NCBI RefSeq assembly: GCF_003284725.1
Contig: NZ_PGTO01000015.1
Coordinates: 1-64,000, forward strand
Direction of reading: 5' to 3'
Length of the DNA stretch: 64,000 nucleotides
Source: Paramagnetospirillum kuznetsovii
GTDB taxonomy: Bacteria; Pseudomonadota; Alphaproteobacteria; Rhodospirillales; Magnetospirillaceae
A program made the translations under genes and the position numbers. Every line of letters starts with the position of its first letter. Positions within the stretch are counted from its first letter, which is position 1. The notes under the pieces were generated by a model. That model ran no database searches and was not told the origin of the DNA. It saw only the letters and a list, made by a program, of their open reading frames with translations. Below, piece by piece: positions 10,381 through 18,563 of the stretch.

Positions 10381-12066
10381 TTAGCCATTGCGGACCTTGG
10401 TGACGAAATCCCCGACCAATCGACGGAGCGACGCGGACTCCGAAGAGAGTTTCTGCGCAGCACAAAGAACCATGGCTGAGGACTGTCCGGTTTCGCTGGC
10501 AGCCGATGTGACTCCGCCAATGTTGCAGGAAACCTCTTGGGTGCCCCGGGCAGCCTCTTCCACGTTGCGGGCGATCTCCTGCGTTGCTGCTGATTGCTGC
10601 TCCACGGCAGATGCAATCGCCGATGAAATTTCATCAATCCGGCCGATGGTTGAATTGACGCTTTGAATTGCCTCGACGGCACGACCCGTCTCGGTCTGAA
10701 CGGTATTGATCTGCTGTGCAATCTCATCGGTCGCCCGTGCAGTCTGATTGGCAAGGCTCTTGACCTCGTTGGCTACCACGGCGAAACCCTTGCCAGCCTC
10801 ACCCGCACGAGCAGCCTCAATAGTCGCGTTTAAGGCGAGTAGGTTGGTTTGGCTGGCAATGTCGTTGATGAGTTTGACAACTTCACCAATTCGTCCGACC
10901 GCTTCAGACAGACCATGGACGATTGCATCCGCGTGAGTCGCCTCATCAACCGCATTGCGTGAAACGCGTGCCGCATCGCTCACTTGCCTACCAATCTCCG
11001 AAACCGAGGCCGATAGCTCCTCGGCGGCAGCGGCAACGGTCTGAACATTGGAACTTGCTTGTTCTGACGCGGCTGCGACAGCATTGGCCTGGGCTGAAAC
11101 CTGCCCGGATAGAGAGGACATGGTTTGAGCTGTCAGTTCCATATCGGAAGATGCGCCAGCGACATTGTCCACCACCATGGCGACACTGGACTCGAACTCC
11201 CCGGCAAGGCGCTGCATTTCCGAACGAAGCTGCTGATCAGCCCGCAGCTTGGCGTCGGCTGCCTCTTTCTCGACGCGAGATTTGTCTATGGCATTGCGTT
11301 TAAAAACCTCGACCGAACGGGCAATCTGTCCAGCCTCATCTTTTCGCTCAGTACCAAACACGGTGATTGAAACATCGCCTTGGGCAAGGCTCTGCATGAC
11401 CGTGGTGATCTGGTGAATGGGCACGGAAACCGAGCGAGAAATCAGGACCGACAACACCACGCCGAGAATGATGCCAAGGCCCACGAGGCTAAAGCTGACG
11501 GTCCGATCAGCTACATAGTTAGCCTCCCCCTCCAAGAAGGAAGCGTTGGCTTCTTCTCGCTGGTAGTCCATCAGTTTGCGGAGGGGGGTGGCGGCCTTGC
11601 GAAACTGCTCAGTTCCCGGTCCCAGCAAATCGCTACGCGCACCTTCCAGGTCACCGGCAGAGATGCGGTCCCAATTGGCAGTCAGGTAGCCGCGATATGA
11701 CTTGAACCCAGCCTCAGCGTCCCGAGCCAGGGCCGCCTCTTGAGCAGTCATCTTGGAAGATGTATAGCTCGCCCACGCCTTGTCCAGATCACTCATCTGC
11801 TTTTTGAACTCGTCCCTCAGCGCCGCCACCTTGGCAGAGTCGCGTTCCACCGTGGCAGTGACCGTCCGTATGCGGATGCGGTGAAGGGCGTCGACGACCC
11901 CGGAAAGGTCGCTAAGCGCCGTGGTGGTATCCTGGGCGACCCCTTTGAAGCTGTCGTGCATTCGGCTCAACCCGTGAACGCCGAACCCACTGGTGGCGAT
12001 CAAGATCGTCAGCATAATGGCGGTCAGGGCGGTCAGTCGCCGAGCAATGTTCCAGTGGAAAGCCAT
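10381..12066 (-). CDS. methyl-accepting chemotaxis protein
   Basis: A 561-aa chemoreceptor with TM1 at about residues 10-30, a periplasmic four-helix-bundle-like ligand domain (about 31-185), TM2 at about 188-211, HAMP (to about 265) and a cytoplasmic signalling domain. The conserved hairpin tip [20 protein letters not shown] is clear. It would bind CheA/CheW and control flagellar rotation. ATG 12066 is preferred because GGGGGA lies just upstream and TM1 follows closely; an upstream start at 12105 adds 13 residues. It is isolated from other chemotaxis genes and carried on the putative integrated element. The ligand is unknown. Confidence 0.93.
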   Translation of the reverse strand: MAFHWNIARRLTALTAIMLTILIATSGFGVHGLSRMHDSFKGVAQDTTTALSDLSGVVDALHRIRIRTVTATVERDSAKVAALRDEFKKQMSDLDKAWASYTSSKMTAQEAALARDAEAGFKSYRGYLTANWDRISAGDLEGARSDLLGPGTEQFRKAATPLRKLMDYQREEANASFLEGEANYVADRTVSFSLVGLGIILGVVLSVLISRSVSVPIHQITTVMQSLAQGDVSITVFGTERKDEAGQIARSVEVFKRNAIDKSRVEKEAADAKLRADQQLRSEMQRLAGEFESSVAMVVDNVAGASSDMELTAQTMSSLSGQVSAQANAVAAASEQASSNVQTVAAAAEELSASVSEIGRQVSDAARVSRNAVDEATHADAIVHGLSEAVGRIGEVVKLINDIASQTNLLALNATIEAARAGEAGKGFAVVANEVKSLANQTARATDEIAQQINTVQTETGRAVEAIQSVNSTIGRIDEISSAIASAVEQQSAATQEIARNVEEAARGTQEVSCNIGGVTSAASETGQSSAMVLCAAQKLSSESASLRRLVGDFVTKVRNG

Positions 12067-12463
12067 CACATCCCCCAGGGAAGCCACATTGAAAATGTAG
12101 GGCAATTTTATCTAGAATAATTCCTATCACTAATGTAGCTGATGTAAATGGGGGCGGGAAGAGGTGAGGCTCACGGCTACCCACCGTGCGGATGGGTTTG
12201 AAGGGCTGAACATGGCACATCAGCGACATTTCCAGCAGTCACCCCAATGACCGCTTTCGAGCGGTGCGTGTGAGCTATTGGATAACCGCATGGGGCGCAA
12301 AGCGGTCGGAGCCGTGTGTACGGGACCTGCGGGAAGATAAAGGCAGTTCAACCCATCCGAACAAGGGCCGTGCAGAAAACAACATGTCATCAACTTGATC
12401 AACTGGCCCAAAACAATTCAAATCGCCATACTGATTGGATTGAAACAGCGCGTGAATTTCATC
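12067..12463. other. intergenic region with repeat copy 2
   Basis: Starts with the AT-rich promoter region of the minus-strand chemoreceptor (about 12080-12150). It continues through the second copy of the dispersed repeat (12211-12302) and a stretch with no supported gene up to the HTH protein. Short open frames here have no recognisable motif. Confidence 0.4.
12211..12302 (+). repeat. dispersed ~92-bp repeat, copy 2
   Basis: Gapless match to 9142-9233 in direct orientation, identical over the first 20 bases and degenerate further on. Together the copies flank about 3 kb containing the insertion-sequence remnants and the chemoreceptor. Confidence 0.7.
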
Positions 12464-12934
12464 ATGACAACCCGGAAAATTTTTTCTCAACTTTCACTCG
12501 GGCCAACCCTTTCAAACCATCTGATCGCGGTCCAGTTCACCGAGAACCCTGCCGCAAGCTTTGGTACCGTTACGGCCATTGGGGCCGTGGTCCAGATTCC
12601 TCGCACAACGTCGGCGGCATCCACCTATATGACCGTGCGCCAGGCAGCTGACGAGCTCCAGGTCCAGCGCAAAACCGTTTACGAATGGATCAAGTCTGGC
12701 CTTGTGCGGGCTGGAATCTTGCCCGGCGGAACCGAATACCGGATCCACCGCAACGACTGGCTCATCTTCCTGGATCGCTTGTTTACCCAGGGTGTCCGGC
12801 CGTCAGTTCGGCAGCCTTCGAATCCTCCTTGCGCCATCATCGAGGAAGGTCGTGGTTCCTCCCCTCGCCCGCAGCTCAAGCCCGATTTCTTCACCCTGGG
12901 GGCTGATGGCCGCAAGGTTGGAAAGGGCCTCTAG
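12464..12934 (+). CDS. HTH DNA-binding protein, excisionase/AlpA-like
   Basis: The recognisable part is a MerR/excisionase-type helix-turn-helix: YMTVRQAADELQVQRKTVYEWIKSG followed by a short wing and YRIHRNDWLIFLDRLF (about residues 56-110 of the 156-aa form). Such small proteins act as recombination directionality factors or regulators for nearby integrases. No good ribosome-binding site is seen, so the start is uncertain: TTG 12395, ATG 12464 and ATG 12629 are all in frame. It lies 89 bp upstream of the integrase in the same direction, with GTCC-type repeats between them. The tail after residue 110 is proline- and arginine-rich with no recognised domain. Confidence 0.65.
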   Translation: MTTRKIFSQLSLGPTLSNHLIAVQFTENPAASFGTVTAIGAVVQIPRTTSAASTYMTVRQAADELQVQRKTVYEWIKSGLVRAGILPGGTEYRIHRNDWLIFLDRLFTQGVRPSVRQPSNPPCAIIEEGRGSSPRPQLKPDFFTLGADGRKVGKGL

Positions 12935-12941
12935 CAGATTC

Positions 12942-12978
12942 CAGGACATTTTTTGTCCTGAAATCTGTCCTGAAATCT
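12942..12978 (+). promoter_or_regulatory. inverted and tandem GTCCTGAAATCT repeats before the integrase
   Basis: CAGGACA (12942-12948) and TGTCCTG (12954-12960) form an inverted repeat with a five-T loop. GTCCTGAAATCT occurs twice in perfect tandem at 12955-12966 and 12967-12978. The site sits between the HTH stop and the integrase start, so it could be an operator, integrase arm-type sites or a terminator. Related GTCC motifs occur after the integrase. Confidence 0.55.
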
Positions 12979-13023
12979 GATTCATGCTACAATGGCGCCT
13001 TCACTTCTTGATGGAGGTCCGCC

Positions 13024-14301
13024 ATGGGACGAGCATCGAAGCCACCGCGGCTCGTACTACGGGGAGCCAGCTGGTACATCGTCGATGAAGGCCAGAAGAT
13101 CGCCTGCGGCACCCGGGACGAAGGCGAGGCTCGGCGTGCGCTGGCTCAGTACGAAGCTGGCAAGGCAACAGCCGCCCATCGCGTAAAAGCTGGCATTCCG
13201 TCGGCAAGCGCAGATGTGCTGATCAAGCACATCCTTGAGGGATATGAGGTCAGCCGCCTTAAGGAATTGAAGAAGAAGAAAAATCGCGCGGTTTATGGCG
13301 AGACCCGAATCGCCCTTCTGAAGCAAGGGATAGACGAAGCCGAAGCGCATACGCAGGCCAACTTGGCCTCCAAACGGGCTGAAGCCGAAATTACCACCAT
13401 CGGCAATGATCGCTTCGTCATGAAGCATTTGAAGGAATATTTTGGCCCATTGCGGCCTAGCCACATCAGCCAATCAGTGGTCGAGGAATACGCCATTCGC
13501 CGTAGGGACGCCGGCATCTCCCGGAGATCCACCGGCCAAGTTATCCGCAGAATTGCTGACGCAACTATTGAAAAAGAATTGGTGATCCTGCGCGCTGCCT
13601 TGCGCTGGGCCGAAAAAGATGACCGCAACCGTTGGCTTGGAGGTGTTGAAGCCCCGGCCTTCACCATGCCTGTGTCTGGTGCCCGGGCCCGGATCCGGTG
13701 GTTGACCAAAACCGAAGCGGCCACGCTGATCGCCAGTTGCCACCTGCCCCATATCCGGTTGTTTTTTCGTATTGCTTTGGCGACTGGCGCCAGGAAGGAA
13801 GCAATCGAACAACTGCGCTGGGATCAGATCGATTTCGATCGGAACCTCATCGACTTCGGCCAAGTCGCAGCTGACAACAATAAGAAGCGCCCGCTGATTC
13901 AGATGACACCGGAACTGCGACGTGAATTGTGGAATGCCAAGCAGGTTGCCTGTTCAAACTATGTCATCGAATTCCGTGGGCGGCAGGCTGGAAACGTGAA
14001 GAAATCCGTGCGCGCCGCCATCGAAAAGGCTGGCCTGAAGAGCGTTGATCCCTCCGAAGACGTGGTTGGCCACATTATGAAGCACACCTTCGTCTCGTGG
14101 ATGGCCCAGAGCGGCAAGGCATTCGAAGATATCGCTTTGATCCTCAATACGTCCGCCGCAACGCTGAGACGTACTTATGCCCATGCCGACCTGACTGCGG
14201 CGGCCGACGTCGCCGATGCAGTGGCCTTGGATGAGCATATTCAGCGGATCGACTGGCAGCCCACTACCGCCCTCCTCCTGTCCAAGGAAGCGGCCGCCTG
14301 A
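13024..14301 (+). CDS. tyrosine-type site-specific integrase
   Basis: A 425-aa phage-type integrase. The catalytic domain begins at about residue 225; RI-ALATGARKEAIEQLRW supplies the first arginine (R257), and the C-terminal block HIMKHTFVSWMAQSGK to RRTYAHADL supplies the nucleophile Y385. Two conserved positions differ: the HxxR motif reads HIMK (H350, K353), and the usual LGH reads LNT (374-376). The preceding region (about 70-190) resembles a SAM-like core-binding domain. It ends 144 bp before a tRNA-Val 3' fragment, the probable attachment site, and follows an excisionase-like HTH gene. It probably integrated the left-hand segment; current activity is uncertain because of the substitutions. 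Confidence 0.9.
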   Translation: MGRASKPPRLVLRGASWYIVDEGQKIACGTRDEGEARRALAQYEAGKATAAHRVKAGIPSASADVLIKHILEGYEVSRLKELKKKKNRAVYGETRIALLKQGIDEAEAHTQANLASKRAEAEITTIGNDRFVMKHLKEYFGPLRPSHISQSVVEEYAIRRRDAGISRRSTGQVIRRIADATIEKELVILRAALRWAEKDDRNRWLGGVEAPAFTMPVSGARARIRWLTKTEAATLIASCHLPHIRLFFRIALATGARKEAIEQLRWDQIDFDRNLIDFGQVAADNNKKRPLIQMTPELRRELWNAKQVACSNYVIEFRGRQAGNVKKSVRAAIEKAGLKSVDPSEDVVGHIMKHTFVSWMAQSGKAFEDIALILNTSAATLRRTYAHADLTAAADVADAVALDEHIQRIDWQPTTALLLSKEAAA

Positions 14302-14311
14302 CATCACCCTT

Positions 14312-14367
14312 GTCCGGAAATCCAGGAATATCCGACTGATTGAATCAGGACAATTGTCCCGAAACCA
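14312..14367 (+). promoter_or_regulatory. GTCC-type motifs and palindrome after the integrase
   Basis: GTCCGGAAATCC (14312-14323) and GTCCCGAAACCA (14356-14367) resemble the GTCCTGAAATCT units before the integrase. GGACAATTGTCC (14348-14359) is a perfect 12-bp palindrome. The arrangement between integrase and tRNA-derived att site fits recombinase or excisionase binding sites; this is inference from position and repetition. Confidence 0.45.
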
Positions 14368-14445
14368 GGTAAACACACGGCTCTAAACTGCACTCTCCGG
14401 TCATCGCAAAAAAACGTAAGGGATTGAAGTTACAATCTATCGCCG

Positions 14446-14492
14446 CCTTCACACGGGAGGGGTCGCAAGTTCAATCCTTGCATCGCCCACCA
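14446..14492 (+). other. attachment site: 3' fragment of tRNA-Val(CAC)
   Basis: The sequence holds the 3' half of a tRNA: loop TTCACAC (anticodon CAC at 14450-14452), 3' anticodon stem GGGAG, variable loop, perfect T-arm GCAAG-TTCAATC-CTTGC (14465-14481), acceptor strand ATCGCCC, discriminator A and CCA (14490-14492). The 5' half is absent, since the upstream bases cannot pair with GGGAG or ATCGCCC. It lies just after a tyrosine integrase, the standard footprint of integration into a tRNA gene. The intact tRNA and the other att copy should be outside the window. Confidence 0.82.
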
Positions 14493-14562
14493 TCTACCTC
14501 TTGATTTTCAGAAATCTCAAGACGCGATGACACGCCGGTTGGTGCTGCGGCCTTTGGCCTTG

Positions 14563-14598
14563 CCGCCCGTTCGACGAATGACTTCATTCGACGGGCGG
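14563..14598. promoter_or_regulatory. long hairpin upstream of the LysR gene
   Basis: CCGCCCGT (14563-14570) pairs with ACGGGCGG (14591-14598), and inside it CGAATG pairs with CATTCG around an ACTT loop, leaving a TCGA bulge. It sits between the tRNA fragment and the LysR gene and lacks a following T-run. It could be the terminator of the original tRNA-Val gene or an operator for the regulator. Confidence 0.45.
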
Positions 14599-14647
14599 GA
14601 CCAGTCGTGACATCATCAAAGTCGGCGGCGCCTTCCGCGGTGGAAAG

Positions 14648-15568
14648 ATGAATCTCAAACAGCTCGAATACTTCGTCCGGGTCGCCGAACTGGGCAGTTT
14701 CAGCAAGGCGGCGATGATCATCAACATCGCCCAGCCCGCGCTGTCGCGCCAAGTGCGCCTGCTGGAAACCGACTTGAACGCCACTCTGCTGACCCGCACC
14801 GGGCGCGGCGTGGTGCTGACCGAGGTGGGACAGCGCCTGTTCGATCACAGCATCGGTATCCTGCAATTGGTGGCCCGCGCCACCGAGGACATCGAGTCCA
14901 CCCGCGATGAACCGGCCGGACGCATCGTCATCGGCCTGCCGCCCAGTATCGGACGCCGCCTGACCCTGCCGCTGGTGGAGGGTTTCCGCCGCACCTTGCC
15001 CAAGGCGCGCCTGGCCATCGTCGAAGGGCTATCCACCCATCTCACCGAATGGATCGCCACCGGGCGGGTCGATATGGGCCTTGTCCACAATCCCGAGCCC
15101 AATCCCGCCATCGAAGCAACCCCCGTGCTGGACGAGGCGCTGGGCCTGATCAGCCCCGCCGCGCCGGGCGAAGCCCTGCCGCTGTCGCTGGCGGATCTGG
15201 TCGGCTTCCCGCTGATCCTGCCCGAGCGCACCCATTCCATGCGCAAGCTGCTGGAGACGCAGGCGGCCTTCGCCGACCTCAAGCTGAACGTGGTGTTGGA
15301 AGTCTCCGCCGTGCCGTCCATTCTCGATCTCGTCACGGCCGGCTATGGCCATGCCGTCCTGACCGAGACCGCTTTGGCCGCCTCGGGGCGGCCGAACGAC
15401 TTCCGCCTGCGCCCGCTGGTCAAACCCAGCCTGACCAGCACCTTGTTCCTGGCCCAATCGGCGCAAAAGCCCATCACCCCCCTGGGCCGCCGGGCCATGC
15501 GCCTGCTGCGCGATCTGGTGGCCGCGGCCGGTGAAGGCGCGCGTGGCGGCCATAGCAAATTGCGATAG
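14648..15568 (+). CDS. LysR-family regulator, likely of the protocatechuate 4,5-cleavage operon
   Basis: A 306-aa LysR-type protein. The N-terminal winged HTH is at residues 1-60 (MNLKQLEYFVRVAELGSFSK, then PALSRQVRLLE). The substrate-binding domain follows from about residue 90 (GRIVIGLPPSIG, ending near 295). It lies 78 bp upstream of galD in the same direction, whereas many LysR genes are divergent from their targets. By analogy with LigR in sphingomonads it probably activates the downstream operon in response to an aromatic pathway intermediate (inference). GGTGGAAAG just upstream of the ATG serves as ribosome-binding site. Confidence 0.88.
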   Translation: MNLKQLEYFVRVAELGSFSKAAMIINIAQPALSRQVRLLETDLNATLLTRTGRGVVLTEVGQRLFDHSIGILQLVARATEDIESTRDEPAGRIVIGLPPSIGRRLTLPLVEGFRRTLPKARLAIVEGLSTHLTEWIATGRVDMGLVHNPEPNPAIEATPVLDEALGLISPAAPGEALPLSLADLVGFPLILPERTHSMRKLLETQAAFADLKLNVVLEVSAVPSILDLVTAGYGHAVLTETALAASGRPNDFRLRPLVKPSLTSTLFLAQSAQKPITPLGRRAMRLLRDLVAAAGEGARGGHSKLR

Positions 15569-15571
15569 CTG

Positions 15572-15618
15572 ATAGTGGCGGCGGGGGGCTAACTCGGACC
15601 CGATGAATTTGCCACTAT
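15572..15618. promoter_or_regulatory. inverted repeat in the galD leader
   Basis: ATAGTGGC (15572-15579) and GCCACTAT (15611-15618) are perfect inverted copies separated by 31 bp, between the LysR stop and the preferred galD start. It could be an activator-binding site or an mRNA hairpin. Its overlap with an alternative galD ATG (15617) argues for the later GTG start. Confidence 0.4.
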
Positions 15619-15646
15619 GGCAGCGTCGAATGCTGGGAGGCCGACA

Positions 15647-16738
15647 GTGCAAACCCCGATCCCCTGCCTGTTCATGCGCGGCGGCACTTCGCGAGGGCCG
15701 TTCTTCCTGGAGTCCGACCTGCCCGCCGACACCGCGCTGCGCGACCGCGTGCTGCTGGCGGTCATGGGCTCGCCCGACCGGCGCCAGATCGACGGAATGG
15801 GCGGCGCCCATCCGCTGACCAGCAAGGTGGGCATCGTGCGCAAGAGTGCTGCGCCGGGGGTCGATCTCGATTTCCTGTTCGCCCAATTGCAGCCCGACAA
15901 GGATACGGTCGACACCACCCCCAACTGCGGCAACATGCTGGCCGCCGTGGTGCCCTTCGCCCTGGAACGCGGCATCGTCGCGGCGCAAGGCGAGACCACG
16001 ACGCTCCGCGTGCTGACGCTGAACACCGACATGCAGTGCGACATCACGGTGCGCACCCCCGGCGGCCGCGTCGCCTATGAGGGAGACGCCAGGATCGACG
16101 GCGTGCCCGGCACGTCTTCGCCCATCACCATCAATTTTCTCGATACCGCCGGGTCCGTCTGTTCCGGCCTGCTGCCCACCGGCAATGTCCGCGACGACAT
16201 GGACGGGCTGGCGGTCACCTGTATCGACAACGGCATGCCCATGGTCCTGTTCCGCGCCGCCGACATGGGCCGCACCGGCTCCGAGAGCGTGGAACAGATG
16301 AACGCCGACACCGCGCTGAAGACCAGGATCGAGGCGCTGCGCCTCAAGGCGGGCCATCGGATGGGCCTGGGCGACGTGACGGACAAGAACTACCCCAAGA
16401 TGTGCCTGATCGCGCCGCCGCTGGCAGGCGGCGCCATCGGCACCCGTTGCTTCATCCCCCATGTCTGCCACGATTCCATCGGCGTGCTGGCCGCCGTCAC
16501 GGTGGCGACCGCCTGCGCCCTGGACGGCTCGGTGGCCGACGGCATCGCCGTGATGCCGGAAGGCTTGGTCAAGACCGTCGCCGTCGAGCACCCCTCGGGC
16601 GAGTTCAGCGTCGAACTCGGCCTCGACCCCGCCAATCCGCAGGCCGTGACCCGCGCCGCCCTGCTGCGCACCGCCCGCCTGTTGATGCGCGGCGAGGTCA
16701 TGGTTCCCGCCTCCGTCTGGGAAGGACATCGCGCATGA
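15647..16738 (+). CDS. galD: 4-oxalomesaconate tautomerase
   Basis: A PrpF/AcnD-accessory fold protein that interconverts keto and enol 4-oxalomesaconate before hydration by LigJ (also called LigU in sphingomonads). Family signs are the N-terminal PCLFMRGGTSRGPFF, the GGAHPLTSKVGIV segment and TTPNCGNMLAAV. GTG 15647 is chosen since GGGAGG lies six bases upstream and the resulting start, MQTPIPCLFMRGG, fits GalD proteins at 363 aa; ATG 15617 adds ten residues. It is the first gene of the operon and overlaps ligJ by 4 bp (ATGA). No anomalies are seen. Confidence 0.9.
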   Translation: MQTPIPCLFMRGGTSRGPFFLESDLPADTALRDRVLLAVMGSPDRRQIDGMGGAHPLTSKVGIVRKSAAPGVDLDFLFAQLQPDKDTVDTTPNCGNMLAAVVPFALERGIVAAQGETTTLRVLTLNTDMQCDITVRTPGGRVAYEGDARIDGVPGTSSPITINFLDTAGSVCSGLLPTGNVRDDMDGLAVTCIDNGMPMVLFRAADMGRTGSESVEQMNADTALKTRIEALRLKAGHRMGLGDVTDKNYPKMCLIAPPLAGGAIGTRCFIPHVCHDSIGVLAAVTVATACALDGSVADGIAVMPEGLVKTVAVEHPSGEFSVELGLDPANPQAVTRAALLRTARLLMRGEVMVPASVWEGHRA

Positions 16739-17763
16739 TCATCGACATCCACGGCCACTACACCACCGCACCCAAGGCGCTGGAAGACTGGCGCAACCGC
16801 CAGATCGCCGCCCTCAAGGATCCGTCCCAGGCCCCCAAGGCCTCGGAGCTGAAGATCAGCGACGACGAGCTGCGCGAAACCATCGAGACCAACCAGTTGG
16901 CCAAGATGAAGGAGCGCGGTTCCGACCTCACCATCTTCAGCCCGCGCGCCAGCTTCATGGCCCACCATGTCGGCGATTTCCAGACCAGTTCCACCTGGGC
17001 CGCCATCTGCAACGAGCTGTGCGCCCGGGTGGCGGGGTTGTTCCCCGACAATTTCATCGGCGCCGCCATGCTGCCGCAATCGCCCGGCGTCTCCCCTGAG
17101 ACTTGCGTCGCCGAGATCGACAAATGCGTCAGGGAGTACGGCTTCGTCGGCATCAACCTCAATCCCGATCCGTCCGGCGGCCACTGGACCTCGCCGCCGC
17201 TGTCGGACCGTCACTGGTATCCCATCTACGAGAAGATGGTGGAATACGGCCTGCCCGCCATGATCCACGTCTCGACCTCGTGCAACGCCTGTTTCCATAC
17301 CACCGGCGCCCATTACCTGAACGCCGATACCACCGCCTTCATGCAATGCCTGACCTCGGACCTGTTCAAGGACTTCCCCACCCTGAAATTCGTCATCCCC
17401 CATGGCGGCGGCGCGGTGCCCTATCACTGGGGCCGCTTCCGGGGACTGGCGCAGGAGCTGAAGAAGCCGCTGTTGCGCGAGCATCTCTTGAACAACATCT
17501 TCTTCGACACCTGCGTCTACCACCAGCCTGGCATCGACCTGCTGACCAAGGTGATCCCGGTGGACAACATCCTGTTCGCCTCGGAGATGATCGGCGCCGT
17601 GCGCGGCATCGACCCCGAGACCGGGCATTATTACGACGACACCAAGCGCTATATCGAAGCGACCCTGAACCTGTCGGCGGAAGACCGCTTCAAGGTCTAT
17701 GAGGGCAATGCGCGCAGGGTCTATCCCCGCCTGGATGCGGCGCTGAAGGCCAAGGGGCTCTGA
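16735..17763 (+). CDS. ligJ: 4-oxalomesaconate hydratase
   Basis: A 342-aa amidohydrolase-superfamily protein. The metal-binding start IDIHGHYTT (HxH) is at residues 3-8, and later histidines occur in MIHVSTSC and [17 protein letters not shown]. The LigJ family hydrates 4-oxalomesaconate to 4-carboxy-4-hydroxy-2-oxoadipate in the protocatechuate 4,5-cleavage pathway. Length matches LigJ (about 341 aa). ATG 16735 overlaps the galD stop. The flanking genes galD and ligK catalyse the preceding and following steps, which supports the assignment over other amidohydrolases. Confidence 0.92.
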   Translation: MIIDIHGHYTTAPKALEDWRNRQIAALKDPSQAPKASELKISDDELRETIETNQLAKMKERGSDLTIFSPRASFMAHHVGDFQTSSTWAAICNELCARVAGLFPDNFIGAAMLPQSPGVSPETCVAEIDKCVREYGFVGINLNPDPSGGHWTSPPLSDRHWYPIYEKMVEYGLPAMIHVSTSCNACFHTTGAHYLNADTTAFMQCLTSDLFKDFPTLKFVIPHGGGAVPYHWGRFRGLAQELKKPLLREHLLNNIFFDTCVYHQPGIDLLTKVIPVDNILFASEMIGAVRGIDPETGHYYDDTKRYIEATLNLSAEDRFKVYEGNARRVYPRLDAALKAKGL

Positions 17764-17867
17764 CCGACGAGCCTAAAGCGAGGAGTTGCGGCCAAGGGCC
17801 GGCGCGCCACGTGGCGCGGGAGCCAAGGGTTTCGGAGAAACCCGCCCGGCGATTGAGGGACAAGAGA

Positions 17868-18563
17868 ATGAGCACAATCATGAACGACCTCGGCATCGTC
17901 AAACGGAATATCACCCGGGCCGACAAGGCCGCCGTCGAGAAGTTGTCGCGCTTCGGTGTCGCCACCATCCACGAAGCCATGGGCCGGGTCGGCCTGATGA
18001 AGCCCTATATGCGGCCCATCTATACCGGCGCCCATGTCTGCGGCACCGCCGTCACCGTGCTTTTGCATCCCGGCGACAACTGGATGATGCATGTGGCGGC
18101 CGAGCAGTTGCAGCCCGGCGACGTGGTCATCGCCGCCGTCACCGCCGAGTGCACCGACGGCTTCTTCGGCGACCTGCTAGCCACCTCGTTCCGGGCGCGG
18201 GGCGCCCTGGGCCTGATCATCGACGCCGGGGTGCGCGACGTGAAGGATCTGACCGAGATGAATTTCCCGGTGTTCTCCAAGGCCATCAGCGCCAAGGGCA
18301 CCATCAAGGCGACATTGGGCTCGGTGAATATCCCGGTGGTCTGCGCCGGGGCCGTGGTCAATCCCGGCGATGTGGTGGTGGCCGATGACGACGGGGTGGT
18401 GGTGGTTCCCGCCGCCGTGGCGCAAGCCGCCGCCGACGCCGCCGAGGCCCGCGAGAACAACGAGACCTCCAAGCGCAGGCGCCTCGCCGCCGGTGAACTG
18501 GGACTCGACATGTACGACATGCGCCCGGCCCTGGCCAAGGCGGGGCTGAAATATGTGGACTGA
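17868..18563 (+). CDS. ligK: 4-carboxy-4-hydroxy-2-oxoadipate aldolase
   Basis: A 231-aa class II pyruvate aldolase of the RraA-like/HMG aldolase fold. It cleaves 4-carboxy-4-hydroxy-2-oxoadipate to pyruvate and oxaloacetate and usually also decarboxylates oxaloacetate. Visible motifs are the substrate loop [24 protein letters not shown] and [10 protein letters not shown] (the R and D of the metal/substrate site). The usual length is about 228 aa. ATG 17868 has GAGGGACAAGAGA upstream; earlier in-frame starts lie in the 104-bp leader after ligJ. Its last 11 bp overlap the next gene. Confidence 0.93.
   Translation: MSTIMNDLGIVKRNITRADKAAVEKLSRFGVATIHEAMGRVGLMKPYMRPIYTGAHVCGTAVTVLLHPGDNWMMHVAAEQLQPGDVVIAAVTAECTDGFFGDLLATSFRARGALGLIIDAGVRDVKDLTEMNFPVFSKAISAKGTIKATLGSVNIPVVCAGAVVNPGDVVVADDDGVVVVPAAVAQAAADAAEARENNETSKRRRLAAGELGLDMYDMRPALAKAGLKYVD

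Noticed and set aside
14446-14492. Functional tRNA gene
   Set aside because: Only the anticodon loop to CCA half is present; the 5' strand of the acceptor, D-arm and anticodon stem are missing.
15029-16729. 566-codon minus-strand open frame opposite LysR/galD
   Set aside because: Typical GC-rich antisense frame, rich in G, A, H and Q, with no motif, while the plus strand encodes recognised proteins.
16402-16734. Extended upstream start for ligJ
   Set aside because: It would lie within galD in another frame; ATG 16735 gives family length and the ATGA overlap.
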